A stretch of DNA of 64,000 nucleotides, taken from Rheinheimera sp. 4Y26 (GTDB taxonomy: Bacteria; Pseudomonadota; Gammaproteobacteria; Enterobacterales; Alteromonadaceae). Of this stretch, positions 1 to 8,813 are shown piece after piece. The translations under genes and the position numbers were made by a program. The notes under the pieces were generated by a model. It was not told where the DNA came from and ran no database searches. It saw nothing but the letters and a program-made list of their open reading frames with translations. Where the stretch lies: positions 186,001 to 250,000 of the forward strand of contig NZ_JAOBWS010000003.1 in the NCBI RefSeq assembly GCF_025245835.1. Reading direction: 5' to 3'. Position 1 is the first letter of the stretch, and each line of letters starts with the position of its first letter.

Positions 1-190
1 AAACGCCATTTTTGCCTCATCACCGGCCTACACACTCAATAGCACAAGCTCTGACAGCAAAAGCGCTGGTGGACCCATCATTCATTCGATTTAATTGGTT
101 AATTCTGACCGTATTTGGCAATATTCACCGAATTATATTGTTTATACACTGGCGGCATTCAAGATGAGAGTCTCTTGTGTGGTGAACCAG

Positions 191-988
191 ATGCAAAGCC
201 AAAGTACAACACGTCAGCCGGTGATCTTTTTTGGTCACGGCAGCCCGATGAATGCCATCGAACACAACTCTTTTACCCGACAGTGGCAACAACAACTGGC
301 CGATTTAACAGGAAAGAGAAAACCCAAAGCTGTGCTGCTGATTTCGGCGCATTGGTATGGTGTAGGTGTTAAAGTAACGGCCCAGCCAAGCCCGCCGACT
401 TTGCATGACTTCAGCGGTTTTCCGCCTGCTCTTCATCAGTTTCAGTACCCCGCGCCCGGCGCTCCGGAACTGGCCACACGTATTCAGGCACTGCTGGCAC
501 CTGTAGCTGTCTCGCTTGATCAGCAATGGGGCTTTGATCACGGCAGCTGGTCGGTATTAAGCCATGCCTTGCCAGATGCGGATATTCCGCTGCTACAGCT
601 GTCGCTGGATGGCCGGCAAAAGCCAGAGTGGCATCTGGCGCTTGGGCAAAAGCTTACGCGGCTAAGGGATGAAGGCGTGCTGATTTTAGGCTCTGGTAAT
701 GTGGTGCATAACCTGCGTTTACTGGACTGGCAAAATAACCCGGCGCCGGACTGGGCAAGAAACTTTGAGCATGCAGTAAAAACAGCATTGCAGGGGCGTG
801 ACTTTGCTGCCCTTGCCAATTATCAGCAGCTGAGTCAGGACGCACAATTTGCAGTGCCCCATCCGGATCATTATCTGCCGCTTTTGTATGTGCTGGGCGC
901 CAGTATTGCCGATGAACCTATGACCATTTTTAATGACGAGCTGGTGTATGGCAGCTTAAGTATGTTGTCGGTGCGTTTTGGCGCCTGA
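191..988 (+). CDS. ygiD: 4,5-DOPA-type extradiol dioxygenase (LigB/DODA family, YgiD-like)
   Basis: Probable class III ring-opening dioxygenase of the LigB superfamily, the family of plant and bacterial DOPA extradiol dioxygenases and E. coli YgiD. The start at ATG 191 gives 265 residues, the usual family length, and places the conserved FFGHGSPMNAI about 10 residues from the N-terminus. A frame-open extension back to a TTG at 95 has no family counterpart. Metal and active-site histidines are visible in GHGSP, SAHWYG, FDHGSW and HPDHYLP. The protein should be cytosolic and use a divalent metal. The physiological substrate is unknown for most bacterial members. It is convergent with the membrane-protein pair that follows. 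No clear Shine-Dalgarno sequence is seen for either candidate ATG (164 or 191). Confidence 0.88.
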   Translation: MQSQSTTRQPVIFFGHGSPMNAIEHNSFTRQWQQQLADLTGKRKPKAVLLISAHWYGVGVKVTAQPSPPTLHDFSGFPPALHQFQYPAPGAPELATRIQALLAPVAVSLDQQWGFDHGSWSVLSHALPDADIPLLQLSLDGRQKPEWHLALGQKLTRLRDEGVLILGSGNVVHNLRLLDWQNNPAPDWARNFEHAVKTALQGRDFAALANYQQLSQDAQFAVPHPDHYLPLLYVLGASIADEPMTIFNDELVYGSLSMLSVRFGA

Positions 989-1092
989 AGTTACACCACC
1001 AAAGGCTACCTGGGCGCAGCAGTCGCCGCGCCCTGCTTTATTCTGTGTGTTGATAAAATCAGCGTTTGTCTAACATCAGCCTTTGGCGAGCA

Positions 1093-1449
1093 TCAGAGCT
1101 TGGCTAAGGCTTTCTTTTTTTCCAGCCGCTCCACAGCTTCAGTCAGCTCGGCCACTGTAACATCCTGTTGTTGTATGGTTGCAGCGAGCGCCGGCGGCAA
1201 AGGCTCCGCTGGTTTTAACGTCAGGCTGTGCAGATACACAACAGTGAAGGTCAGCAGATAACCGGCCAGCAACAAAGCGACATGCAGGTATAAACGCCGC
1301 TGCAGATTTTTATCCTGTTTTATTTTGCGCACTGCGCTGAGCACTGCGTTGCCCACCTGTTGCAGCTGTACAAACACAGGTTGTGCTTTTTCCAGCCAGG
1401 GACTGAGCTTTTGCAGATAAGGCGCCAAAGCAGTTTTTATTGTAGCCAT
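1093..1449 (-). CDS. Small single-pass membrane protein, unknown function
   Basis: 118 residues from ATG 1449, whose start overlaps the end of the upstream gene by 13 nt, so the two are probably translationally coupled. An amphipathic N-terminal half (LSPWLEKAQPVFVQLQQ) leads to a basic stretch (KIKQDKNLQRR) and one membrane segment at about residues 58-76. A proline-rich turn and a charged helix follow (VAELTEAVERLEKKKAL), likely a short coiled coil. I do not recognise a family. The topology resembles a bitopic scaffold or accessory protein working with the partner encoded by the overlapping gene. Confidence 0.6.
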   Translation of the reverse strand: MATIKTALAPYLQKLSPWLEKAQPVFVQLQQVGNAVLSAVRKIKQDKNLQRRLYLHVALLLAGYLLTFTVVYLHSLTLKPAEPLPPALAATIQQQDVTVAELTEAVERLEKKKALAKL

Positions 1450-2099
1450 GTTTTGATCTCCGCCTGCCACTGCGCTTTTTCCGCCGGGTTCAGTTTTTTC
1501 TGTGCAAAATATCCGTATTTTAATCTTTTATCGGATTTGAGCTCGAGCGTGATGCGCTTGTGGCCTTCAATCAGTTGCGCAAATTCCAGATCGCCGGTTT
1601 TTAAACTGGCCGCCAGTTTCAGCACCAGCGCCTGGTACTCTTTGGTTAATCCTTTAGGGGCTTCCAGCACCATGCGGCACAAATTATTGCGACATTCGGT
1701 GTCGAGCAATCTGAGCTGGTTGTTCACCACATTTTGTGTCAGATGCGCAATCATAAATTCGGTCGCTTCGGCCCAGAGCTCGTCTCTGTCCTGATCGGAA
1801 AAATCTTTATTTTCTTCAATTAGTTGAAGCTCATAGCGACGCAATTTATCCAGCTCGAGCTGGGCATTTAACGCCGGTAGTGCAGCGTCGCCATATTTTT
1901 GGTAAAAGCCGAGCACAGGTTTGAGCTGTTGTTGTTGCTGCTCATTGCTGAGTGCATCAAGCTGTTGTAACCAGTCGGGAGCGCTGAAAAGCGGCAACCA
2001 CAGATACAACAACACACCCACACAGAGCGCAAGCAGCGGCTGGCTATATTTAGCCCGCCACAAAGGGAGTAACAAGGATTGGATTTTTGCAAGCCACAT
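1437..2099 (-). CDS. Membrane-anchored periplasmic protein, unknown function
   Basis: 220 residues. An N-terminal membrane anchor at about residues 18-38 (LLALCVGVLLYLWLPLF) is followed by a soluble, mostly helical domain that is probably periplasmic. The domain has two cysteines five residues apart (CRNNLC), which could form a disulfide. The C-terminal half has alternating charged and hydrophobic strands (DLEFAQLIEGHKRITLELK). No enzymatic motif is seen. It is the first gene of a two-gene overlapping unit with the small bitopic protein, and its own start has no strong ribosome-binding site. The family is not recognised. Confidence 0.6.
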   Translation of the reverse strand: MWLAKIQSLLLPLWRAKYSQPLLALCVGVLLYLWLPLFSAPDWLQQLDALSNEQQQQQLKPVLGFYQKYGDAALPALNAQLELDKLRRYELQLIEENKDFSDQDRDELWAEATEFMIAHLTQNVVNNQLRLLDTECRNNLCRMVLEAPKGLTKEYQALVLKLAASLKTGDLEFAQLIEGHKRITLELKSDKRLKYGYFAQKKLNPAEKAQWQAEIKTWLQ

Positions 2100-2263
2100 C
2101 AGTCAGTTCGTCTGAGTCCACCAAAAAGGCCGTTATGCTACCACAGCACACTAAGGCTCCCAAGCGTCCTGACAGCAGCGGCTGTACTGACACTCAAACC
2201 TTCGCAAAACAATAACCAAGGCATCCCTTTAACCAGGACGGCGCTGTATGCAGGGCATCTCTG

Positions 2264-2953
2264 TTACCAGGGCAGGTCAGAGCCATTGCTGTGATAAAAA
2301 CGTCCGGAGTTATTCAGGTTCAGCGCGCTGATGCGCTCAGCCAGCCGCTCTGCCGCCTGTTGGGGTGAAATATCACCGGCAAAACCCACCATCTGGGTTT
2401 GTACAAAACCCGGATGATAAATACCCACCGCAATTTGTTTGGGCTTTAAATCTTTGGCAAGGGACACGGCTCCGGCATTCAGCGCCGCTTTGGACATGCG
2501 GTAGCCATAATAACCGCCTGAACTGTTATCGCTGATAGAGCCCATACGGCTGGTGATCATGGCGATTTTACTGCCGGCTTTGAGGCTTGGCAGCATGGCC
2601 TGCGACAATAACAAAGGAGCCAGCGCATTCACCTGAAACTGCGCCATCACCCGCTCTGGCGAAAAATCCTGCAGGCTCTCCTGATAAAAAATACCGGCAT
2701 TGTTAATCAACACATCGACAGAAGCTGGTGCAAATTCCGCCGCCACCGCCTGAACCTGTAGCGCGTCAGCCAAATCAACACCTGAATACACCCGGGCTTG
2801 CAGGGCAGCGAGCTCAGGGGACGAATGACGGCAAATGACACTGACTTGCTGCCCTTGTGCCAGATAATGCTGCACCAGAGAAAGACCAATACCTTTATTA
2901 CCACCGGTGATCACCAGATGTTGTGTACTGTTTGTACTTTGCTGATTTTGCAT
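2264..2953 (-). CDS. Short-chain dehydrogenase/reductase
   Basis: 229-residue NAD(P)-dependent oxidoreductase of the classical SDR family. The Rossmann motif TGGNKGIG is near the N-terminus, NNAG follows, and a catalytic Ser (SRMGS) and Tyr-x3-Lys (YRMSK) are in the usual order. ATG 2953 is preceded by AGGAG at good spacing. The frame stays open to 3118, but that part crosses the ygiQ terminator and has no SDR features, so the shorter start is used. The C-terminal part (GIYHPGFVQTQM) matches the substrate-loop region of SDRs acting on small carbonyl compounds. The substrate cannot be told from sequence. Confidence 0.85.
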   Translation of the reverse strand: MQNQQSTNSTQHLVITGGNKGIGLSLVQHYLAQGQQVSVICRHSSPELAALQARVYSGVDLADALQVQAVAAEFAPASVDVLINNAGIFYQESLQDFSPERVMAQFQVNALAPLLLSQAMLPSLKAGSKIAMITSRMGSISDNSSGGYYGYRMSKAALNAGAVSLAKDLKPKQIAVGIYHPGFVQTQMVGFAGDISPQQAAERLAERISALNLNNSGRFYHSNGSDLPW

Positions 2954-3073
2954 AGCGGCGCAGCTCCTGTTGTTGCGATAAATCAGACTAACCGGCTTTA
3001 ACCGGTTTAAGCAAGCTGCGGTTTGGGCAAGCACCGGCACTGACACAACAGGCCAGCACCAATAAACAGCAAC

Positions 3074-3104
3074 AAAAAAGCCGGTGCTGAAGCAACCGGC
3101 TTTT
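3074..3104 (-). terminator. Rho-independent terminator of ygiQ
   Basis: Inverted repeat AAAAGCCGGT/ACCGGCTTTT (arms 3076-3085 and 3095-3104, 9-nt loop), giving a U-run on the minus strand just after the ygiQ stop. It separates ygiQ from the SDR gene and supports the SDR start at 2953. Confidence 0.85.
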
Positions 3105-3150
3105 GCTGGATAAATCACCTTGTCAGTCTGATAACAGCGTCAGTCTGGAA

Positions 3151-5403
3151 CTACGAACCTTTATTCTTTTTAAAAGCTGCGTGCCCTGATGATTTACCAC
3201 TTTGTTGCTGCTTTTTAATTAAAGCCGCTTTGACCGGATTCACACCTGTGTGTTTGGTCACAGCCACCTGCCCTGCACCTTTTGGCTTAAATTTCAGTTC
3301 GTCGCGGCTTTCTTCCGGCACTAAACAACCTTTGCCTTTACCAATCAGTTTGGCAAGGCCCATGTTTCTGAGTGCTTCGCGGATCATCGGCCAGCCTTTG
3401 GGGTCATGATAACGCAACAAGGCTTTATGCAGACGGCGCTGACGCTCTCCTTTGGCCACCGGCACTTTTTCATTGTTACCTTTAAGGTTTTTCAGTGAAT
3501 TGAGCTCAGTGTGATAAATCGTCGTGGCATTGGCCATCGGGCTTGGGTAGAAGTTTTGTACCTGATCCAGCCGGAAATCACGTTCTTTCAGCCACAACGC
3601 CAGATTCACCATATCTAAATCTGTGGTGCCCGGGTGCGCCGAAATAAAATACGGAATCAAATACTGCTCTTTGCCGGCTTCTTTACTGTATTTGTCGAAC
3701 ATGGCTTTAAATTTGTCATAAGCACCCATGCCCGGTTTCATCATCTTCGACAAAGGCCCGCTTTCAGTATGCTCAGGGGCAATTTTTAAATAGCCCCCCA
3801 CATGGTGCTGCACTAATTCGCGCACATAATTCGGATCTTCCACCGCTAAGTCATAACGCACACCGGAGGCCACCAGCACTTTTTTCACGCCGGTGGTTTT
3901 ACGGGCGGCCCGGTACAATTCGACTGTCGGGCTTTGATCTGTGTCCATATGTTCACAAATGGTTGGGTAAACACAAGACGGCCGGCGACAGGTTTGTTCA
4001 GCTTTGGGGTTTTTACAGCGTAGTTTGTACATATTGGCGGTTGGGCCGCCCAAATCGGAAATCACACCGGTAAAGCCAGGCACTTTATCGCGGATTTGTT
4101 CAATTTCTTTCAGGATAGATTCCTGCGAGCGGCTTTGAATAATGCGGCCTTCGTGTTCGGTAATAGAACAAAACGAACAACCACCAAAACAGCCCCGCAT
4201 AATATTGACCGAGGTTTTGATCATCTCATAGGCCGGAATTTTGGCTTTGCCATACACAGGATGCGGCACCCGCTGATAAGGTAAACCAAAAACTCCGTCC
4301 ATTTCTTCAGTGGTTAACGGAAATGCCGGCGGGTTCACCCAGATATGCCTATCGCCATGGCGCTGCAAAATAGCGCGGGCACAACCAGGGTTGGTTTCCT
4401 GGTGCAAAATACGCGAAGCATGGGCATACAAAGGTTTATTGACACTCACCTGCTCAAAAGCCGGCAGCTTCACATAAGTTTGCTCCCATGGCTTAGGTTT
4501 GGCCGGTTGCACCAGCACAGGTTTGGCTTCAACGATTTGCGGTTTGGTTAAATCAATGCCTTCTTTGGCAAACTCGGAAAAAGTGCCACAACCCACATCA
4601 TCAGCGCCATAAGGGTTTGGAATAGGGTCAATTTTACCGACTTTATCAATAGCGGTGGAGTCTACCCCCCGCCAGTCGGGCAGCGCCTCTTTGACAATGA
4701 CTGCAGTGCCGCGGATATCTTTCATGGTGTCAAAAGTTTCGCCTGCCGCAATGCGGTGCGCCACTTCCACCAAAGGCCGTTCGGCGTTGCCGTAAATCAG
4801 AATTTCAGCTTTGGCGTCAAACAAAATAGAACGACGGACTTTTTCCTGCCAATAATCGTAGTGCGCGATACGACGTAAGCTGGCTTCAATACCGCCTATC
4901 ACCACAGGCACGTCTTTATAAGCTTCTTTACAACGTTGTGAATACACAATCACAGCGCGGTCTGGGCGCTTGCCGCCTTCATCACCTGGTGTGTACGCAT
5001 CGTCGTGGCGCAGTTTTTTATCGGCAGTATAACGGTTGATCATCGAATCCATATTGCCGGCCGATACCCCAAAAAACAGATTGGGTTTCCCAAGCGTCAT
5101 AAAAGCGTCTTTGCTGTTCCAGTCAGGCTGGGCAATGATGCCAACTCTAAAACCCTGGCTTTCCAGCATGCGGCCCACCACCGCCATACCAAAACTGGGG
5201 TGGTCGACATAAGCATCTCCCACCACCAGAATAATGTCGCAGCTGTCCCAACCCAGTTTTTTCATTTCCTGACGGGACATAGGTAAAAACGGCGCTGCGG
5301 CAAAAGAGTCGTCCCGGTATTTTTTATACGAAAACAGGCCGCGTTCGGCGGCCATACGGGCAACCGGGGCTGATTTACGGGAGGCTGGAGCTGTTGTCGA
5401 CAT
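3151..5403 (-). CDS. ygiQ: Radical SAM protein YgiQ
   Basis: 750 residues, the typical YgiQ length. The N-terminal UPF0313 domain (about 1-310) contains the hallmark [13 protein letters not shown]. The radical SAM core follows with the [4Fe-4S] cluster motif C-x3-C-x2-C in [13 protein letters not shown]. The C-terminal part includes [13 protein letters not shown] and ends in a basic, disordered tail rich in Lys, Gln and Ser. The family is widespread in bacteria. Its exact reaction is not established to my knowledge, so only the cofactor chemistry can be stated. It is a single gene with its own terminator. Confidence 0.95.
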   Translation of the reverse strand: MSTTAPASRKSAPVARMAAERGLFSYKKYRDDSFAAAPFLPMSRQEMKKLGWDSCDIILVVGDAYVDHPSFGMAVVGRMLESQGFRVGIIAQPDWNSKDAFMTLGKPNLFFGVSAGNMDSMINRYTADKKLRHDDAYTPGDEGGKRPDRAVIVYSQRCKEAYKDVPVVIGGIEASLRRIAHYDYWQEKVRRSILFDAKAEILIYGNAERPLVEVAHRIAAGETFDTMKDIRGTAVIVKEALPDWRGVDSTAIDKVGKIDPIPNPYGADDVGCGTFSEFAKEGIDLTKPQIVEAKPVLVQPAKPKPWEQTYVKLPAFEQVSVNKPLYAHASRILHQETNPGCARAILQRHGDRHIWVNPPAFPLTTEEMDGVFGLPYQRVPHPVYGKAKIPAYEMIKTSVNIMRGCFGGCSFCSITEHEGRIIQSRSQESILKEIEQIRDKVPGFTGVISDLGGPTANMYKLRCKNPKAEQTCRRPSCVYPTICEHMDTDQSPTVELYRAARKTTGVKKVLVASGVRYDLAVEDPNYVRELVQHHVGGYLKIAPEHTESGPLSKMMKPGMGAYDKFKAMFDKYSKEAGKEQYLIPYFISAHPGTTDLDMVNLALWLKERDFRLDQVQNFYPSPMANATTIYHTELNSLKNLKGNNEKVPVAKGERQRRLHKALLRYHDPKGWPMIREALRNMGLAKLIGKGKGCLVPEESRDELKFKPKGAGQVAVTKHTGVNPVKAALIKKQQQSGKSSGHAAFKKNKGS

Positions 5404-5793
5404 AACTTAGGTACTCTATCGGTGATTGCCGGCATTCGGAGGCAAAAATAGCCGAGCATTATACTCAAGTATTCCTTGAATTACTAACCTTTCAAGCCCG
5501 TTTGGCGCCCCCAGCTAAGCCAGAGGTGGACTTAGATAAGCAGGCTGCAACCAGCTGAAGCAACCTTAACAAAGCTAACTGATTGATTTTTGTTCAGATG
5601 TCGGATCAGTCTAAGCTCAACTTGTTATTTTGCAAATACTGCATAGACTGAATAAGTACCGCTCGTTAGGGAAAACCAGGCGTTATTTCAACAAGTTACA
5701 CTCAAATTGGAAACAAAATAGCTACCCATACTGCAGTTGCCGGCAACACAAACTGCTGACTGTTGCAATTGATATGACCAGCGGAGTTCTCCC
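5404..5793. other. Intergenic region between ygiQ and the chemoreceptor gene
   Basis: 390 bp between divergent genes. A weak sigma-70-like pair TTGTTA (5622-5627), 16 nt, TAGACT (5644-5649) could drive the chemoreceptor gene. I see no flagellar sigma-28 consensus. The chemoreceptor start has GGAG seven bases upstream. No ORF or RNA gene is convincing here. Confidence 0.4.
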
Positions 5794-7728
5794 ATGAATA
5801 AGTACACCATTAAAACCATTTTTATCGGTTTTATGTTTGTTTCGCTGTTGCTGATCACGCTGGTGACGGCCTGGATCAATACCAGTCAGTTCTCCAGTCT
5901 TTATTACGACCAGACTGAACACGAATATCTGCCCAACAGTGTCGGACGCATCAGTGAACAAATCCGTGGCGAAATTATGCGCTCTATCCTGTTATCAGAA
6001 GCTTTGGCCGACAATGCCTTGTTACACGACTGGATGCGAAATGGCGAAACTGGCGCTACCAATCATGCTCAGGTACTGAATTATTTTAAACAGTTACAAC
6101 AAAACTCCGGCGCCTCCACTATGTTCTGGGTGTCGGATACCAGCAAAACTTATTACACCCAGGACGGTGTTTTTAAAACAGTGTCGGCGACTGAGCCCCG
6201 CGACAGCTGGTTTTTTAATTTTCTGCAAAGCGCTGAAAAGCGTGAGCTGGCGATCGACCCCAATGAAAAAACCGGCGCCCTCACCTTATTTGTGAATGTG
6301 GTGGTCAATGTGGATGGCAAACGCGCCGGCGTGGCCGGTCTGGGTTATGACATTTCAAAAATTTCCGATTTAGTCAGCAGTTTTAAACTGGGCGAACAGG
6401 GTTCGTTGTTTTTAGTCAATGCCAAAGGGCTGATTGTTGCCCACAAAGATAAAAGCCTGATTGGCAAAAACATTAAAGATGCCGGTAACTTCAGTGCTTT
6501 TGCCGCTCTGACCAACAACGGCAATAGCGGTTTTCGTTTTGGCAAGCTGGAACTGGCCGGTGAAGATGTGTATTACGGTATTCAGGATGTGCGCGACACT
6601 GGCCTGACTGCAGTTGCGCTGATGCCGACTGTACAAATTACCGCAGCTATTGATGAAGTGACCGCTATTGCAGTTGGTGTCAGTGTGGTGATTGCCGCTA
6701 TTTTTATTGCACTCACTGTGGTGTTTGGTAATGCACTCAGTAAAAGCATCCGCCGGGTTGGCGATGATTTATTGGCAATGTCGGGCGATGGCGGAGACCT
6801 GAGCAAAAGGCTTGATGACAGTGCCAATAATGAACTGGGTCATCTGGCCAAAGGTTTTAACGCCATTATTGCCAAAGTAGGCCAGCTGGTCGGTGAAATA
6901 AAAGCTGCCGAAACCGCCATCAAAGTGGACATAGAACAGCTTGCTGCTTTAGTAAGAAACACCTTCAGCGCCACCGAAGCACAGCGTGCTCAGACTGATC
7001 AGGTTGCCACCGCTATTACCGAAATGGGCCAGACCATTATGGAAGTGTCCGGCATTGCCCACCGCACTGCGTCAGACACCGAAACTGCAGTACAGGAAAC
7101 TGTCACCACCAGCGACTATATGGCCAAAACCGCAGGCACTATGACAGAGCTCAATAAAGTGATGCTGATGGTGGACCGAACCATTAACGATTTTGCCCAG
7201 CAAGCCTCTGCTATTAATTCAGTGGTGGAAGTGATCAATGCCATCTCGGAACAAACCAACTTACTGGCGTTAAACGCCGCTATTGAAGCGGCACGTGCCG
7301 GTGAACAAGGCCGCGGTTTTGCCGTGGTGGCCGATGAGGTACGAAACCTCGCCAAACGCACCCAGGATTCAACCTTACAAATCAGGGATCAAATCAGTCA
7401 GTTACAACAAACCTCCAACCAATCATTACAAGCGATTAAACAAGGTATGCAAAGCAGTGAACAGGTGACAGAACACACCCAACTGTCGGTGCAGTCGCTC
7501 AATCAAATACAGCATAAATTTGCTGAAATTAGTGGCGGCAACCATCAGGTGGCAGCAGCCACTGAAGAACAAGGCAGTGTGGTGGAACATATTAATGAAT
7601 CAGCCCACCTGATTGCCGGCAGCGCCGCAGATATCCACCATAATGCCCAGCAGCAAATTATTGCCATTGACAGCCTTACCCAAAGGGCTGAGCAGCTGCG
7701 CATGCTGGTGAATCAATTTAAAGTGTAA
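5794..7728 (+). CDS. Methyl-accepting chemotaxis protein with Cache sensor domain
   Basis: 644-residue transmembrane chemoreceptor. TM1 lies at about residues 7-29 and a large periplasmic region at about 30-283 with double-Cache features ([16 protein letters not shown], then [11 protein letters not shown] and [17 protein letters not shown]). TM2 is at about 288-312, a HAMP domain at 313-366 and a cytoplasmic signalling domain at about 380-640. The hairpin tip carries the near-invariant [20 protein letters not shown] and [10 protein letters not shown], which bind CheA/CheW. There is no C-terminal NWETF-type CheR tether. It is followed after 10 nt by a Tsx-like channel, so the ligand may be the compound that channel imports. 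Confidence 0.95.
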   Translation: MNKYTIKTIFIGFMFVSLLLITLVTAWINTSQFSSLYYDQTEHEYLPNSVGRISEQIRGEIMRSILLSEALADNALLHDWMRNGETGATNHAQVLNYFKQLQQNSGASTMFWVSDTSKTYYTQDGVFKTVSATEPRDSWFFNFLQSAEKRELAIDPNEKTGALTLFVNVVVNVDGKRAGVAGLGYDISKISDLVSSFKLGEQGSLFLVNAKGLIVAHKDKSLIGKNIKDAGNFSAFAALTNNGNSGFRFGKLELAGEDVYYGIQDVRDTGLTAVALMPTVQITAAIDEVTAIAVGVSVVIAAIFIALTVVFGNALSKSIRRVGDDLLAMSGDGGDLSKRLDDSANNELGHLAKGFNAIIAKVGQLVGEIKAAETAIKVDIEQLAALVRNTFSATEAQRAQTDQVATAITEMGQTIMEVSGIAHRTASDTETAVQETVTTSDYMAKTAGTMTELNKVMLMVDRTINDFAQQASAINSVVEVINAISEQTNLLALNAAIEAARAGEQGRGFAVVADEVRNLAKRTQDSTLQIRDQISQLQQTSNQSLQAIKQGMQSSEQVTEHTQLSVQSLNQIQHKFAEISGGNHQVAAATEEQGSVVEHINESAHLIAGSAADIHHNAQQQIIAIDSLTQRAEQLRMLVNQFKV

Positions 7729-7738
7729 GGAGCAGAAG

Positions 7739-8467
7739 ATGAAAATTTCAAAGCTGGTGTTTGCAGGCGCAACATTGCTGTTCGGCGGCGCTGCCAGTGC
7801 CGATATTTTATGGCAGGACTTAAGTCTGAGTTATTTAAAAGGTTCTAACTACCGGGTTGGCGATCCGGATCGGCAGGTCTACACCCTGGAGCATGTAGCT
7901 GGCACCAGCTGGGGTGACAGTTTTATGTTCCTTGACCATTTACGCAGTGACAATGGCGACAGGGAAAATTATGGCGAATGGGCACCGCGTTTTAGTCTGG
8001 GTAAATTGTCAGGCTCCGGCATGGAATTTGGCATGGTGAAAGATGTGCTGATTGCCACTCAAATTGAAATGTCGAATTTTCAGACCAATTATTTGTATGG
8101 GGTTGGCTTTGACCTGGCGCTGCCGGCTTTTAAATACACCCAGCTGAATTTGTACCGGCGGCAAAATGAAAACGTTGATGACAGCTGGCAGGCAACCTTC
8201 GTTTGGGGTTTGCCTTTTGAAATCGGCGGTCAGCAATTTGTCTACGACGGTTTTATTGACTGGGCCAGCGCAAGCGCGGATCAATCCGCCCATATGAATT
8301 TTACTTCACAGCTCAAATGGGCGTTACACCCACTGTTGGGTATTCAAAGCAAACTTTACCTGGGTGTTGAATACGCTTACTGGCTGAATAAATTTGGTAT
8401 TCCGGACAACCCGGGCTTTCGCACTGACGAATCCAACCTGAACCTGCTGGTCAAATGGCATTTTTAA
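7739..8467 (+). CDS. Tsx/OmpK-like outer membrane channel
   Basis: 242 residues with a clear signal peptide (cleavage near GAASA|DILWQD), then alternating aromatic beta strands and a terminal aromatic residue (LLVKWHF), typical of an outer membrane barrel. Features such as WQDLSLSYLKGSNY and WGDSFMFLDHL fit the nucleoside-specific channel (Tsx) and OmpK superfamily from memory. It starts 10 nt after the chemoreceptor with a good AGGAG ribosome-binding site, so the two are co-transcribed, and a strong terminator follows. Coupling suggests sensing and uptake of the same small solute, possibly nucleosides. The substrate is inference. Confidence 0.8.
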   Translation: MKISKLVFAGATLLFGGAASADILWQDLSLSYLKGSNYRVGDPDRQVYTLEHVAGTSWGDSFMFLDHLRSDNGDRENYGEWAPRFSLGKLSGSGMEFGMVKDVLIATQIEMSNFQTNYLYGVGFDLALPAFKYTQLNLYRRQNENVDDSWQATFVWGLPFEIGGQQFVYDGFIDWASASADQSAHMNFTSQLKWALHPLLGIQSKLYLGVEYAYWLNKFGIPDNPGFRTDESNLNLLVKWHF

Positions 8468-8813
8468 CGGACTGAAAAACACTGCCACTTCGGGCACAAC
8501 AGCAGAAGCTGAATTAAAAATGCCGCCGTTGCGGCGTTTTTAATTCAGCAACAAAAATCTTTACCGCAGATCTAGTGCACAGCAGAAGTTTTTCTGATAA
8601 AACTCAGTGGCCAATTGCGGGGCGGATGTAGTTAAGCGGTAGCCAAAACATAAACAAAAAGTTACAATTCAACGCTATCTGGTTGTACTACGTAGTAAAT
8701 TAAGTCTGCAACACAGCTGTACAGCAACACTGCAGCGTGCTTTCCAACAGATTGAATACCGACAATACCAAACAGCTGTCCGCTTGTTAAAGCTGGCGCC
8801 GGAGCTTGTGTTT
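8468..8813. other. Intergenic region with bidirectional terminator
   Basis: About 345 bp. The first part holds the strong hairpin terminator at 8511-8547. The rest is the leader of the Gln-rich gene, with GGAG at 8801-8804 placing its start at ATG 8814. No other feature is supported. Confidence 0.5.
8511..8547. terminator. Strong terminator after the Tsx-like gene
   Basis: Near-perfect inverted repeat: an A-rich arm and GCCGC, loop CGTT, GCGGC and a matching T-rich arm. A-run and T-run on opposite sides allow termination in both directions. Confidence 0.9.

Noticed and set aside
95-190. N-terminal extension of the LigB-type dioxygenase from a TTG start
   Set aside because: No family counterpart and no ribosome-binding site. 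The conserved N-terminus begins just after ATG 191.
2954-3118. Longer N-terminus of the SDR protein
   Set aside because: It crosses the ygiQ terminator, and the good ribosome-binding site is at ATG 2953.
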